This document shows, piece after piece, positions 9,031 through 17,916 of a DNA stretch of 54,981 nt; within the stretch, counting starts at the first letter, position 1; every line of letters begins with the position of its first letter. The stretch covers positions 482,728-537,708 of the forward strand of contig NC_022444.1 in assembly GCF_000468495.1 (NCBI RefSeq), given 5' to 3'. Below the pieces are notes generated by a model, which saw only the letters and a program-made list of their open reading frames with translations, was not told the origin of the DNA and did not search any database. This DNA is from Megalodesulfovibrio gigas DSM 1382 = ATCC 19364. GTDB lineage: Bacteria > Desulfobacterota > Desulfovibrionia > Desulfovibrionales > Desulfovibrionaceae. The position numbers and the translations under genes are program-made.

Positions 9031-9168
9031 ATGCTGCTTGCAAGATTTCGCTGCAAAACATCCGTGAGCTGCCTGCAGGCGCGCAGGGTCGGGCCTGACG
9101 CCATGGCGGCCTCCACGGGAGAACGGCTGCTAACCCACATCCGTAAAAGACAATAGGAGAGACGGCAC

Positions 9169-10449
9169 ATGTCCAAACTGGTTCCCCCTCACGGCGGTAA
9201 GGGCCTTGTTTGCTGCCTTCTGGAAGGCGCCGAGCTGGAGTCTGAAGTTAAAAAGGCTGCCGGCCTGAAGCAGATCGCCATTTCTGACCGCACCAAGGGC
9301 GATTGCATCATGCTCGGCATCGGCGGCTTCAGCCCCCTGAACGGCTTCATGCCCAAGGCCGACTGGAAGAGCGTCTGCGAAAAGATGATGCTCGCCGACG
9401 GCACCTTCTGGCCCGTCCCCGTGGTGTGCGACACCGACGACGAAGACTGCAAGGTCGGTGACGAAGTCGCCCTCGTGGGTCAGGACGGCGTGATCTACGC
9501 CACCCTGAAGATCGAAGAAAAGTACGCCCTTTCTGACGAAGAAAAGAAGTGGGAATGCGAATCCGTCTTCAAGGGCAATGGCGCCGACTCTCAGAAGTTC
9601 TGGGAAGTGGCTCTGGAAGACCACCCCGGCGTGCAGATGGTCATGAAGCAGGGCAAGTACAACCTGGCTGGCGCGGTGAAGGTCCTTTCCGAAGGCGACT
9701 ACCGCGACAAGTTCCCCGGCGTGTACAAGACCCCCGCTGAAATCCGCGCCGAAATGGAAGCCCGCAACTGGTCCAAGGTGGCCGCCCTCCAGCTGCGCAA
9801 CCCCATGCACCGCTCCCACGAATACCTGGCCAAGATTGCCGCCGAAGTGTGCGATGGCGTGGTCATCCACTCCCTCATCGGCAACCTGAAGCCCGGCGAC
9901 ATCCCTGCTGACGTGCGCATCGAGTGCATCCAGGCCCTCATCGACGGCTACTTCGTGAAGGAGCACGTCATCAACGCGGGCTACCCGCTGGACATGCGCT
10001 ACGCTGGTCCCCGCGAAGCCCTGCTGCACGCCACTTTCCGTCAGAACTACGGCATCAGCTTCATGCTGATCGGCCGTGACCATGCCGGCGTGGGCGACTT
10101 CTACACCCTCATGGAAGCGCAGGAAATCTTCGACAAGATCCCCTACGCCACCGAAGCCTGCCCCACCCCCGGCCTGGCCCTGATCACCCAGCCGATGAAG
10201 ATCGACTGGACCTTCTACTGCTTCAAGTGCGACGGCATGGCCTCCATGCGCACCTGCCCCCACACCAAGGATGACCGCGTCATCCTCTCCGGCACCAAGC
10301 TGCGCAAGGCCCTCTCCGAAGGCGCTGAAGTGCCCGATCACTTCGGCCGCACCGAAGTCCTGGACATCCTGCGCGCCTACTACGAAGGCCTGACCGAAAA
10401 GGTCGAGGTCAAGATGCAGAAGGCCGCCTCCGGTCAGGAAATGAAATAA
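9169..10449 (+). CDS. sat: Sulfate adenylyltransferase (ATP sulfurylase)
   Basis: Catalyses sulfate + ATP to APS + pyrophosphate, the activation step before AprBA. The 426-residue homo-oligomeric form is the one used by sulfate reducers. The ATP/sulfate-site motif [13 protein letters not shown] is near residue 206 and [11 protein letters not shown] near 301. Conserved Cys pairs in [18 protein letters not shown] fit the zinc/metal-binding insert of dissimilatory Sat. ATG at 9169 has AGGAGAG 10 bases upstream. It is followed by an excellent intrinsic terminator, so it is probably transcribed alone and divergently from aprBA. Confidence 0.98.
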   Translation: MSKLVPPHGGKGLVCCLLEGAELESEVKKAAGLKQIAISDRTKGDCIMLGIGGFSPLNGFMPKADWKSVCEKMMLADGTFWPVPVVCDTDDEDCKVGDEVALVGQDGVIYATLKIEEKYALSDEEKKWECESVFKGNGADSQKFWEVALEDHPGVQMVMKQGKYNLAGAVKVLSEGDYRDKFPGVYKTPAEIRAEMEARNWSKVAALQLRNPMHRSHEYLAKIAAEVCDGVVIHSLIGNLKPGDIPADVRIECIQALIDGYFVKEHVINAGYPLDMRYAGPREALLHATFRQNYGISFMLIGRDHAGVGDFYTLMEAQEIFDKIPYATEACPTPGLALITQPMKIDWTFYCFKCDGMASMRTCPHTKDDRVILSGTKLRKALSEGAEVPDHFGRTEVLDILRAYYEGLTEKVEVKMQKAASGQEMK

Positions 10450-10477
10450 GTTTCCGACTGGACTGCGAGTTATTGAT

Positions 10478-10505
10478 GGAGCGCCCTTCGGGGCGCTCCT
10501 TTTTT
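10478..10505 (+). terminator. Intrinsic terminator of sat
   Basis: GGAGCGCCC (10478-10486), UUCG tetraloop, GGGCGCTCC (10491-10499), then six T. It begins 28 bp after the sat stop. A 9-bp GC stem with a stable loop and T-run is a textbook intrinsic terminator. Confidence 0.93.
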
Positions 10506-10566
10506 GTCGCTGCCTGCAAGATTCGCCTCCCCCCAGCCCCTTGCCCCCCGTCGCGTTTCCGGCTAG

Positions 10567-12249
10567 ATGCTTGTGTTCACCATGCGCCAAAATTCCACTC
10601 CTCCCCGCGATGTTGAGCGAGAACTCGCTCGATTGGATCACAAGCTCCTCGATATCCTCGAAGAGCGCGCTGCCATTTTGGCAGCCATGCGAGCCGGCAA
10701 GAAAGGCCGGGCCGCCATGGAACAGCACCTCGAACAGCGCCTCTGGCAGGCCTGGGAGGAACGCGCCGGCCGCGCCACGGGCGACAAGTCCCGCTGGCGG
10801 ACCCTGTTCACCCTCATCCAGGACCTCCCCGCCGCCCGCCATCCCGAGCCCGGCGAATCCACGGCCGGCTTCCAGCTCTTCCCCAAACCGGTCCCCTGCA
10901 AGGCCCAGGTCCTTGCCCCGGCCGGCGTCTGGGAATCCCAGTGCTGGGCCGCCCTGGCCGTGCAGTGCTCCCGCCATGCCCAGCTGCGCGGTGTGGCCTT
11001 CAACGCCGCCCTGGCCTTTCTGGTCAAGGCCCTGAACCACGCCGGGGCCACCATCCGCTGGAACAACGACATCCTGGCCAGCGAGGGCGGCAGCATCAAA
11101 CTGGATGGCAAGGCCCTTTTTGTGGGCGATGACGCCCTGGGCTGCTACTTCCTGTTGTTCCTGGCCCTTGGCCAGCACATCCGCCTGCGGGTCACGGGCG
11201 ATACCGGCCTCAAGCTCCTGGATCTTTCCCCCGTGGGCCGATTCCTCCAGGCCTTCCAGGCCCGGCTCACGCCCGTGGTGCCCGGCTCCAAGGGCCTGCC
11301 GGCCCGGCTGGAAAGCGCCGGCCTGCCGCCGGCGGCCATCCAGCTGCCGTCGGACCTGCCCCCCGAAGCCCTGCTGGCCCTGGCCATGGCGGCGCCTTCG
11401 TACGAAGAAGGCCTGTCCATCTCCTGGAAAGACAGCAAATTCGAGCCCGTGGCTGCCCGGGCCGCGGCCGTGCTGGCCAGTTTTGTGCCCGATGCGGTGC
11501 ACGTCCCCGGCACCCTGACGATTCCGCGCGCCGAGCCCACCCTGCCCCCCGTGGCACACCTGCCCATGGACCCCCTGCTGGCCGTCAGCCTGCTGGCCCT
11601 GCCCCTGTGCCACCCTGCCGGCGGCGACATGGCCCTGGAGGGTGCGTTCCCGGCCCAGCGGTCCCCGTGGAAGGAAGGTCTGGCCCTGCTGCGGGCGGCC
11701 GGCGGCGAACCCGAAGTTGATCCGGACATGGTCCGCGTGGCGGTGGACGGTTCTCGCCGTGGCTCGCTGATCCTGGACACCATGGCCGATCCCGCCTGCT
11801 TCCCCCTGTCCTTTGCTCTGGCCGCCGCACGCATGCTGCAGGATGCCGAGGCCACGGCGCAGCTTTCCCTGCCGGCCACGGATCTGGACCGCCAGGCCTG
11901 CGAGGAGCTGGCTGCCCGTCTGGGCCTGCGCATGGAGCAGGACGACGCCTGCCTGCGCCTGACCGGCCGCATGGGCGAGGCCGGCGCCACCACCCCCTGG
12001 CTGGCCCCCACCGCCGCCTGGGGCCTGGCCTACGCCTGCCTGAGCATGGCCCGCCCCGGTCTGGCCCTGGCCAACCCCGGCGGAGTGACGGAGCTGCTCC
12101 CCCGGTTCTGGAATCTGTTCAACACCCTGCCGCAGCCGCCGCGCGATGTGTTGCTGGTGGCCCCGGCGCCCATGGACGAGGAGAACGCCGATGACGGTCG
12201 TGGACGAAAACGACGCATCAAGCTTCGCGGAGATATCACGCCTTCGTGA
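10567..12249 (+). CDS. Chorismate mutase-like / EPSP synthase-like fusion protein
   Basis: A 560-residue protein. The first ~60 residues look like a type II chorismate mutase helix (ELARLDHKLLDILEERAAIL), the residue pattern used by AroH/PheA-type mutases. The rest resembles the EPSP synthase (AroA) fold, with stretches such as LNHAGATIRWNNDI and GGSIKLDGKALFV, but the usual shikimate-phosphate and PEP-binding Arg/Lys signatures are not obvious. It may therefore be a diverged aromatic-pathway enzyme or a regulator. Desulfovibrio carry AroA-like paralogues, so this annotation is by resemblance only. A second ATG at 10582 is possible. It overlaps the next gene by 59 bp, suggesting translational coupling. 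Confidence 0.55.
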   Translation: MLVFTMRQNSTPPRDVERELARLDHKLLDILEERAAILAAMRAGKKGRAAMEQHLEQRLWQAWEERAGRATGDKSRWRTLFTLIQDLPAARHPEPGESTAGFQLFPKPVPCKAQVLAPAGVWESQCWAALAVQCSRHAQLRGVAFNAALAFLVKALNHAGATIRWNNDILASEGGSIKLDGKALFVGDDALGCYFLLFLALGQHIRLRVTGDTGLKLLDLSPVGRFLQAFQARLTPVVPGSKGLPARLESAGLPPAAIQLPSDLPPEALLALAMAAPSYEEGLSISWKDSKFEPVAARAAAVLASFVPDAVHVPGTLTIPRAEPTLPPVAHLPMDPLLAVSLLALPLCHPAGGDMALEGAFPAQRSPWKEGLALLRAAGGEPEVDPDMVRVAVDGSRRGSLILDTMADPACFPLSFALAAARMLQDAEATAQLSLPATDLDRQACEELAARLGLRMEQDDACLRLTGRMGEAGATTPWLAPTAAWGLAYACLSMARPGLALANPGGVTELLPRFWNLFNTLPQPPRDVLLVAPAPMDEENADDGRGRKRRIKLRGDITPS

Positions 12250-12481
12250 GGAGATTGAGCGTCTGGAATCCGAAAAACGCGCCGCCGAACAGCGGGCGCA
12301 GCAGTTGCGCCGTGCGGAGAATCCCGGCGCGGGCGTGTACTATGCCCAGGAAATCTTCCAGGCCCAGCAGGACAAGCTGCGCCTGGACGTGGAAATCCAG
12401 CTGCGCAAAAACAAGATCAACCGCCTGCGGCTTGGCTGGGACGGCGGAGAGCTTGCCCAGCCGCCGTCCTTTCTGCAGTAG
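12191..12481 (+). CDS. Small coiled-coil protein of unknown function
   Basis: A 96-residue hydrophilic protein starting inside the end of the preceding gene in another frame. Residues 10-40 are a strong coiled coil (ISRLREEIERLESEKRAAEQ), followed by a basic segment (LRKNKINRLRLGWDGG). No known family, no signal peptide. The coding character is good and the 59-bp overlap with the upstream gene argues for co-translation. Function unknown. I prefer the ATG at 12191 to a longer frame, since the extra upstream residues (Trp/Arg/Pro-rich) are only the shadow of the other gene. Confidence 0.65.
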   Translation: MTVVDENDASSFAEISRLREEIERLESEKRAAEQRAQQLRRAENPGAGVYYAQEIFQAQQDKLRLDVEIQLRKNKINRLRLGWDGGELAQPPSFLQ

Positions 12482-12508
12482 CCACCCTTCTACCCCTACC
12501 CTACCGCC

Positions 12509-14464
12509 ATGCCCAAGAACCTCACGCAAAAGATCATTGCCGCCCACCTGATGGACGGCTCCATGGAACCCGGCGCTGAAATCGGCCTCAAAATCGACCA
12601 GACCCTCACGCAGGACGCCACCGGCACCATGGCCTATCTGCAGTTCGAGGCCCTGGGGCTGGATCGCGTCAAAACCGAGCTCTCCGTGAGCTACGTGGAC
12701 CACAACACCCTGCAGATGGGCTTCCGCAACCCGGACGACCATCGCTACCTGCGGTCCATCGCCAAGAAATACGGCATCATCTTCTCGCCCCCCGGCACCG
12801 GCATCTGCCATCAACTGCACCTGGAAAACTTCGCCAAGCCCGGCAAGACCCTCATCGGGTCCGACAGCCACACCCCCACCGCCGGCGGCGTGGGCTCCCT
12901 GGCCATGGGCGCGGGCGGCCTCTCCGTGGCCCTGGCCATGGCTGGCGAGCCGTATCACATCCCCATGCCCAAGGTGCTGCGGGTGCATCTGACCGGCACG
13001 CTCCAGGGCTGGGCTTCGGCCAAGGATGTCATCCTGCACCTGCTGGGCCGGCTCACGGTCAAGGGCGGGGTGGGCAAGGTGCTGGAATACACCGGCCCCG
13101 GCGTGGCCACCCTCTCCGTGCCGGAACGCGCCGTCATCACCAACATGGGCGCGGAGCTGGGCGCCACCACCTCCGTGTTCCCCAGCGACGAGCGCACCCG
13201 CGAGTTCCTGGTCAGCATGGGCCGTCCCGAAGACTTCACCCCCCTGGCTGCGGATGAAGACGCCGCCTACGACGACACCATCGAAGTCGATCTCTCCACC
13301 CTGGAACCCCTGGCCGCACAGCCCCACATGCCGGACCGCGTGGTGCCCGTGGCCCGGCTGGCCGGCCTCAAGGTGGATCAGGCAGCCATCGGCTCCTGCA
13401 CCAACTCTTCCTATGCCGACATGAAATCCGTGGCCCTGCTCTTTGCCGGGAAGCAGGTGGCCGAACACACGGATACGATGATCTCCCCCGGCTCCAAGCA
13501 GGTCATCAAGCTGCTGGCCCGGGAATCCCTCATTGAGCCCATTGTGGATTCCGGCGCGCGCCTGCTGGAGGCCTCCTGCGGCCCGTGCATCGGCATGGGC
13601 GGCTCTCCGGTGTCCCAGGGCGTGAGCGTGCGGACCTTCAACCGCAACTTCGAGGGCCGCAGCGGCACCCAGGACGCCCAGGTGTATCTGGTGAGCCCCC
13701 TCACTGCCGCCCAGTGCGCCCTGCGCGGGGAATTCAGCGATCCCGCCACCTGGGGCGAGCCCCCGGCCGTGGACCCCCTGCCCAAGGACGCCCCCTCCAT
13801 CCGCTCCCTGTTCATCTACCCGCCGGTGGACGGCGCGGCCGTGGAGATTGAGCGCGGCCCGAACATCGTGGCCCTGGAGCAATTCCCCACCCTGCCGGAC
13901 ACCATCGAAACCGCGGTCCAGCTCAAGGTGGAAGACAACATCACCACGGACCACATCCTGCCGGCCGGGGCGCAGATTACGGCCCTGCGGTCCAACATTC
14001 CGGCCATCAGCGAATACATTTTCAACCGGGTAGACGCCGGCTTTGTGGGCCGCATGAAGGCGCGCGCCGCCCAGGGCGTGGCCAAGGCCTGCGGCGGCGT
14101 CATCGTGGCCGGGGACAACTACGGCCAGGGCTCCTCCCGCGAGCATGCCGCCCTTGGGCCGCGGCACCTGGGCGTGTGCGCCGTGGTGGCCAAGTCCTTC
14201 GCGCGTATCCATCGCGCCAACCTCGTCAACTTCGGCATCCTGCCCCTGTTGCTGGTCAACAAGGACGATTACGACACCCTGGCCCAGGATACGCCGCTCT
14301 CCATCCCCACGGCGTCCATCCAGCCCGGCGGGGAAGTCTCCCTGCAGGTCAACGGCGTGGGGCTGGTGCCCGTCACCAACGATCTGTCCGCCCATGAGCT
14401 GGCCGTGATCCGCGCCGGCGGGCTGCTCAACTTCGTCCGATTCGCCAAGGCCCAGACGGCCTAA
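12509..14464 (+). CDS. Aconitate hydratase (monomeric, [4Fe-4S])
   Basis: Interconverts citrate and isocitrate in the cytoplasm. The 651-residue length and start MPKNLTQKIIAAHL fit the short bacterial aconitase subgroup related to mitochondrial aconitase. Fe-S cysteine ligands are visible in GSCTNSSYAD (about residue 296) and CGPCIGMGG (about 358-361). The C-terminal swivel domain has DNITTDHILPAGA and GDNYGQGSSREHAALGP, which carries the active-site serine/arginine loop. No good Shine-Dalgarno stands before 12509; the start is chosen from the conserved N-terminus. It is followed 19 bp later by the PpiD-like gene, so probably one transcript. In a sulfate reducer it would serve biosynthesis of 2-oxoglutarate. 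Confidence 0.93.
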   Translation: MPKNLTQKIIAAHLMDGSMEPGAEIGLKIDQTLTQDATGTMAYLQFEALGLDRVKTELSVSYVDHNTLQMGFRNPDDHRYLRSIAKKYGIIFSPPGTGICHQLHLENFAKPGKTLIGSDSHTPTAGGVGSLAMGAGGLSVALAMAGEPYHIPMPKVLRVHLTGTLQGWASAKDVILHLLGRLTVKGGVGKVLEYTGPGVATLSVPERAVITNMGAELGATTSVFPSDERTREFLVSMGRPEDFTPLAADEDAAYDDTIEVDLSTLEPLAAQPHMPDRVVPVARLAGLKVDQAAIGSCTNSSYADMKSVALLFAGKQVAEHTDTMISPGSKQVIKLLARESLIEPIVDSGARLLEASCGPCIGMGGSPVSQGVSVRTFNRNFEGRSGTQDAQVYLVSPLTAAQCALRGEFSDPATWGEPPAVDPLPKDAPSIRSLFIYPPVDGAAVEIERGPNIVALEQFPTLPDTIETAVQLKVEDNITTDHILPAGAQITALRSNIPAISEYIFNRVDAGFVGRMKARAAQGVAKACGGVIVAGDNYGQGSSREHAALGPRHLGVCAVVAKSFARIHRANLVNFGILPLLLVNKDDYDTLAQDTPLSIPTASIQPGGEVSLQVNGVGLVPVTNDLSAHELAVIRAGGLLNFVRFAKAQTA

Positions 14465-14483
14465 GGAGATACGGGTTCCCGCT

Positions 14484-16367
14484 ATGATGGAATTTATCCG
14501 TACGTACGCCCATTCGTGGGCCGTGAAGATCCTGTTCGGGATCATCGTCGTTGTCTTTGTCTTTTTCGGCGTGAACAGCTTCAATGCGCCGCGCGCCGAT
14601 GTGGTGGCCACGGTCAACGACATGCCCATCCTGGCCAAAACCTACACCCGCGCCCTGGAAATCACCGTGGATAACATGCGGCGCTCCGATCCATCCGTGG
14701 ATGAAGCAGCCCTGATCCGCATGGGCCTGCGCCGTGACGTCCTGATGAAGCTCATCGCGGAAATGCTCATGGAGCAGGACGCCAGGCGCCAGGGCATCAC
14801 CGTCGCCGACGAAGAGCTGCGCCAGACCATCATTGGCATGAGCCTGTTCCTGAACGAACGCGGCCAGTTCGATTCCCAGCGCTACCGCGCCATCCTGGCC
14901 CGCCAGAACCAGAGCGTGCGCGAATTCGAAGACAACGTCCGCAACGAGATGCTGGTCCAGAAACTGGCGGACGCCGTGACCAGCGCCACGTCCATGACCG
15001 AGGCCGAAACGCGGGACTTCTTCCTCTTCACCCGCATGCAGGCCGTGCTGGACTATGTGCCCCTGCGCGCTGCGGACTTCCTGGACGCCGTGGAAACCTC
15101 CCAGGAAGAGATTGCCGCCTGGTACGCCCAGCGCAACGAGACCTTCCGCACTGCCCCCCGCATGGAGCTGGCGGCCCTGGTGTTCACCCCGGATTCCCTG
15201 GCCCGCAACGAAACCGTTTCCGCGGAACAGGTGCAGGCCTTCTACGACAGCAACAAGGACCGTCTCTTCACCCAGGAAGAGCGGGTGCGCGCCCGGCACA
15301 TCCTGCTGCGCGTGGAACAGAACGCCACCGCAGCCGAGGCCGGCGCCGTGCTGGAGCAGATCCGCGAAATCAAGACCCGCCTGGATAGTGGCGAGGAGTT
15401 CGCAGCCCTGGCTCAGGAGCTGTCCGACGATACGTCCAACATCGTCGGCGGGGATCTGGGCTGGTTCGGCCGCGGGCAGATGGTGCCGGCCTTCGAGGCG
15501 GCCGCCTTCGCCCTGAATCCCGGCGAAATCAGCGACCCCGTGCGCACGGACTTCGGCTATCACCTCATCAAAAGTGAACTCAAGGAAGAAGCCGGCGTGA
15601 AGGCCTTTGACGACGTCAAGGCCGAGATCCTCCAGCGTCTGGCCCGGGAACAGGCCGCCAGCCGCGTGGCCGATACCCTGGATCTGGCCCTGGAACGCGT
15701 GCTGGCCGGCGAGGCCTTTGATGTCGTGTCCAAGGACCTGGACGTGCCCCTGCAGACCACGCCCCTGCTGACCCAGGCGGAAGCCGTGGCCCGCTTTGGC
15801 CTGGAGCGCGAGGCCGGGGACACCCTGTTCCTGATGGCCGAGGGCGAAGTGTCCGACGCGCCCCTGCCCCTGGAGGACGGCTTCCTGCTGGCCCGCGTGG
15901 TGGCCAAGGCGCCGGCCACCATCAAGCCCCTGGCCGAAGTGCAGGACGACGTGACCGCGCGCATCAAAGCCGAAAAAGCCATGCTCAAGGCCAAGGATGC
16001 GGCGGATGCCCTGGCCAAGGAACTGCGGGAAACGCCCGATGCCCATGCCGACCGGGTGCAGGCCACCCTGCCCTTCAGCCGCAACGAAGCCATCGCCGGC
16101 CTGGGCGCCAACGAGGCCCTGCTGCACGCCGCCTTTGATGCCGAACCCGGCACCTGGATGGACACGCCCTTTGCCCTGGAAGACGGCTACGTGGTGGTCC
16201 GCGTGGCCCGGCGCGTCCCGCCGGAAGACGCCCAGTGGCAGACGGAAAAATCCCTGTGGATGGGCCACCTGACCCAGCGCAAGCAGCAGGAACTGCTGGA
16301 GTCCTACGTGACGGCGCTGCAGGAGTCGGCCAAGATCAGCATCAGCAATCCCTCGTTCTTCGAATAA
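14484..16367 (+). CDS. PpiD/SurA-type membrane-anchored periplasmic peptidyl-prolyl isomerase
   Basis: A 627-residue protein-folding factor. A single N-terminal membrane helix (about residues 12-30, VKILFGIIVVVFVFFGV) anchors a periplasmic body. A SurA_N-like chaperone region covers about 35-190, and a parvulin domain starts at RARHILLRV near residue 270 and contains DLGWFGRGQMVPAF and FGYHLIKSE. The family helps outer-membrane and exported proteins leave the Sec translocon and fold. Start at the first of two adjacent ATGs, behind AAGGAG that overlaps the aconitase stop. The gene ends before two long hairpins shared with a convergent gene. Confidence 0.9.
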   Translation: MMEFIRTYAHSWAVKILFGIIVVVFVFFGVNSFNAPRADVVATVNDMPILAKTYTRALEITVDNMRRSDPSVDEAALIRMGLRRDVLMKLIAEMLMEQDARRQGITVADEELRQTIIGMSLFLNERGQFDSQRYRAILARQNQSVREFEDNVRNEMLVQKLADAVTSATSMTEAETRDFFLFTRMQAVLDYVPLRAADFLDAVETSQEEIAAWYAQRNETFRTAPRMELAALVFTPDSLARNETVSAEQVQAFYDSNKDRLFTQEERVRARHILLRVEQNATAAEAGAVLEQIREIKTRLDSGEEFAALAQELSDDTSNIVGGDLGWFGRGQMVPAFEAAAFALNPGEISDPVRTDFGYHLIKSELKEEAGVKAFDDVKAEILQRLAREQAASRVADTLDLALERVLAGEAFDVVSKDLDVPLQTTPLLTQAEAVARFGLEREAGDTLFLMAEGEVSDAPLPLEDGFLLARVVAKAPATIKPLAEVQDDVTARIKAEKAMLKAKDAADALAKELRETPDAHADRVQATLPFSRNEAIAGLGANEALLHAAFDAEPGTWMDTPFALEDGYVVVRVARRVPPEDAQWQTEKSLWMGHLTQRKQQELLESYVTALQESAKISISNPSFFE

Positions 16368-16375
16368 CGATCTGT

Positions 16376-16415
16376 GCGAGCGGGGACACCTTTTGCAAAA
16401 GGTTCCCCCGCTCGC
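16376..16415. terminator. Long palindrome, repeat copy B, likely bidirectional terminator
   Basis: GCGAGCGGGGA pairs with TCCCCCGCTCGC around an inner ACCTTTTGCAAAAGGT, giving a nearly continuous 19-bp stem with one unpaired base. It sits 8 bp after the PpiD-like stop and is followed by CTTCTTCCAGAACTTTTAG, the flank also seen in copies A and D. The gene on the other side is convergent, so it can end transcription from both sides. Confidence 0.72.
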
Positions 16416-16472
16416 GCGCTCTTCTTCCAGAACTTTTAGAGTCTCGTATCGCTCTCACCCGTCTTTGCAACA

Positions 16473-16518
16473 ACTGCTCGGGGGGACCTTTTCTGCAGAA
16501 AGGGTCCCCCCGAGCAGT
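16473..16518. terminator. Long palindrome, repeat copy C, likely bidirectional terminator
   Basis: ACTGCTCGGGGGGACC (16473-16488) pairs perfectly with GGTCCCCCCGAGCAGT (16503-16518); the inside CTTTTCTGCAGAAAG is itself nearly palindromic. It is 4 bp from the stop of the leftward phosphodiesterase gene. Read leftward it is followed by TTGTTGCAAAGAC, the same flank module as copies A and D in inverted orientation. Copies B and C thus form a head-to-head pair between convergent genes. Confidence 0.75.
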
Positions 16519-16522
16519 CGTT

Positions 16523-17038
16523 TCAGGGGTATTCTGCCTCGCCCCAGCAGTCTCCGGGGAGACGGCGTTCATCCACATGCATGCGCTTCCCCGTTTTCGT
16601 GAGCACGGCATAGGATCGCCGGCCCGACCGCGAGGCGCACAGCGAGCCCGGGTTCACCACCAGCACGCCGCGCATCGTCTGGCACAAAAAGCGGTGCGTG
16701 TGACCAAAGCAGACCACGTCCACCCCGCCGCCAAAGGCGTCCAGCACCCGGGCCGGATCGCCGGCCAGCTCGGCATGTCCATGCGCCAGACCGAGCACCA
16801 GATCCCCGGCCTGCACCGTGGCGCGCCAGGGCAGCTCACCGTGCATGGTCCAGGGGTCCGAGTTGCCCAGCACGCCATGAAATCCGGGATGCTGCAGCAG
16901 GTAGTGGTACATGGCCGGCGCGGCATAGTCGCCGCAATGCAGCAGCAGATCCATGGGAGCCAACTCCGCCTCGTAAAACGCCTCGAACCAGGCGGTGGGC
17001 CGCTCCAGATGGGTATCGGAAATAACGGCGATGCGCAT
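16523..17038 (-). CDS. YfcE/MJ0936-type metallophosphoesterase
   Basis: A 171-residue cytosolic calcineurin-like phosphodiesterase. The dinuclear metal motifs are complete and in order: ISDTH (residues 6-10), HCGDY (about 35-39), GNSD (about 58), AHGHAE (about 83) and FGHTH (about 111). YfcE homologues cleave simple phosphodiesters; the physiological substrate is unknown. I start at 17038 because the DxH motif then lies at its usual place; 20 extra upstream residues are possible but unlikely. Convergent with the PpiD-like gene, separated by two hairpins. Confidence 0.88.
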   Translation of the reverse strand: MRIAVISDTHLERPTAWFEAFYEAELAPMDLLLHCGDYAAPAMYHYLLQHPGFHGVLGNSDPWTMHGELPWRATVQAGDLVLGLAHGHAELAGDPARVLDAFGGGVDVVCFGHTHRFLCQTMRGVLVVNPGSLCASRSGRRSYAVLTKTGKRMHVDERRLPGDCWGEAEYP

Positions 17039-17109
17039 CCTTACATCGTATAACAATTTTGCCATTCCTGGCAACAATAAAAGGATGCGGTACTGCAAAG
17101 GCGCGCAGC

Positions 17110-17916
17110 TCAGGCCGCAGCGCGGCTTGAATGCTGCTCCGCGAAGTATCGCGCCGGTGATTTGCCCATGATCTTTTTGAACATGGTGATGAAGGCGCTG
17201 GCGCTCTCATAGCCGAGATCCAGGGCCACGGCCTGCACGGAATTGCCCTGGGCCAGCCGCTGCAGGGCGATGAGGATGTGCAGCTGCTGCCGCCAGCGGC
17301 CAAAACTCATGCCCGTATCCCGGTGCAGCATGCGGGACAGGGTGCGCTCGGCCATGCCAATGCGTCGCCCCCATTCGGCAATGGTGGAACGGTCCGCCGG
17401 GTTGTTCAGCAGGCTGATGGCGATATGCCGCAGCCGCTCTTCGCACGGCATGGGGAAGCTCAGGCGCGCCGCAGGCGAGGCGGCCAGCTGGTCCAGCAGC
17501 ACCTGCACGATGCGGCCGTCCGGCCCGTCTTCCTCATACAGCATGGGCATCTGCGCGGCGTATAGCAGCAGCTCCTGCAGCAACGGGGAGACCGTCAGGG
17601 TGCGGCACTCCTGGGGCAAGGTGGGCACGGCGTCCGGCTCCACGAAAAGCCCATAGATTTGCAACGCGCCGGCACCGCGAAAGGTCAGGGGCATGCCGCT
17701 GGGAATCCACAGGGCGCAGCGCGGCGGCACAATCCACACGCCGTGATCCGCCTCCAGCGTCACCACCCCGCGCATGGTCAGCAGCAGATGCGCCTTGCGG
17801 TGCGGCAGCACGGACTTCTCCACGCCCTTGGTCACCACGTCGATGCCCACCGCCACCACAGCCCGGGGCACGCCATCCGGATAAAAGCTCTGACAGTCTG
17901 GTTGAAGAATTGGCAT
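17110..17916 (-). CDS. AraC-family transcriptional regulator, divergent from efflux genes
   Basis: A 268-residue regulator. The N-terminal half is an AraC-binding cupin (HRKAHLLLTMRGVVTL ... VPPRCALWIPSGMP). The C-terminal ~100 residues hold the two helix-turn-helix units (STIAEWGRRIGMAERTLSRM and VQAVALDLGYESASAFITMF). It diverges from the RND efflux genes across a 307-bp region with inverted repeats, so it is probably their local regulator; that link is inferred from position only. The ATG at 17916 begins at the family's usual N-terminus (MPILQPD); an 86-residue upstream extension of the frame is Cys/Tyr-rich and not conserved in character. Confidence 0.88.
   Translation of the reverse strand: MPILQPDCQSFYPDGVPRAVVAVGIDVVTKGVEKSVLPHRKAHLLLTMRGVVTLEADHGVWIVPPRCALWIPSGMPLTFRGAGALQIYGLFVEPDAVPTLPQECRTLTVSPLLQELLLYAAQMPMLYEEDGPDGRIVQVLLDQLAASPAARLSFPMPCEERLRHIAISLLNNPADRSTIAEWGRRIGMAERTLSRMLHRDTGMSFGRWRQQLHILIALQRLAQGNSVQAVALDLGYESASAFITMFKKIMGKSPARYFAEQHSSRAAA

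Larger units (their letters stand above)
8312..9168. promoter_or_regulatory. 857-bp divergent regulatory region between aprB and sat
   Basis: No convincing gene is present: the open frames on both strands are short and have no recognisable product. The region must hold the promoters of both the apr-qmo block and sat. A TTGACA hexamer at 9005-9010 with ACTAAT at 9027-9032 (16-bp spacer) is a possible sat promoter. Two imperfect palindromes of the CRP/FNR family type lie at 8650-8667 and 9013-9030. Bases 8330-8570 are C-rich and show nothing I can name. Confidence 0.55.

Noticed and set aside
8312-9168. HcpR site of the TTGACC-N4-GGTCAA type
   Set aside because: No such palindrome was found in the region; only general CRP/FNR-like palindromes are present.
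8658-9176. Leftward 172-codon frame in the apr-sat gap
   Set aside because: Mixed composition with no domain, no ribosome site, and it crosses the sat start; judged non-coding.
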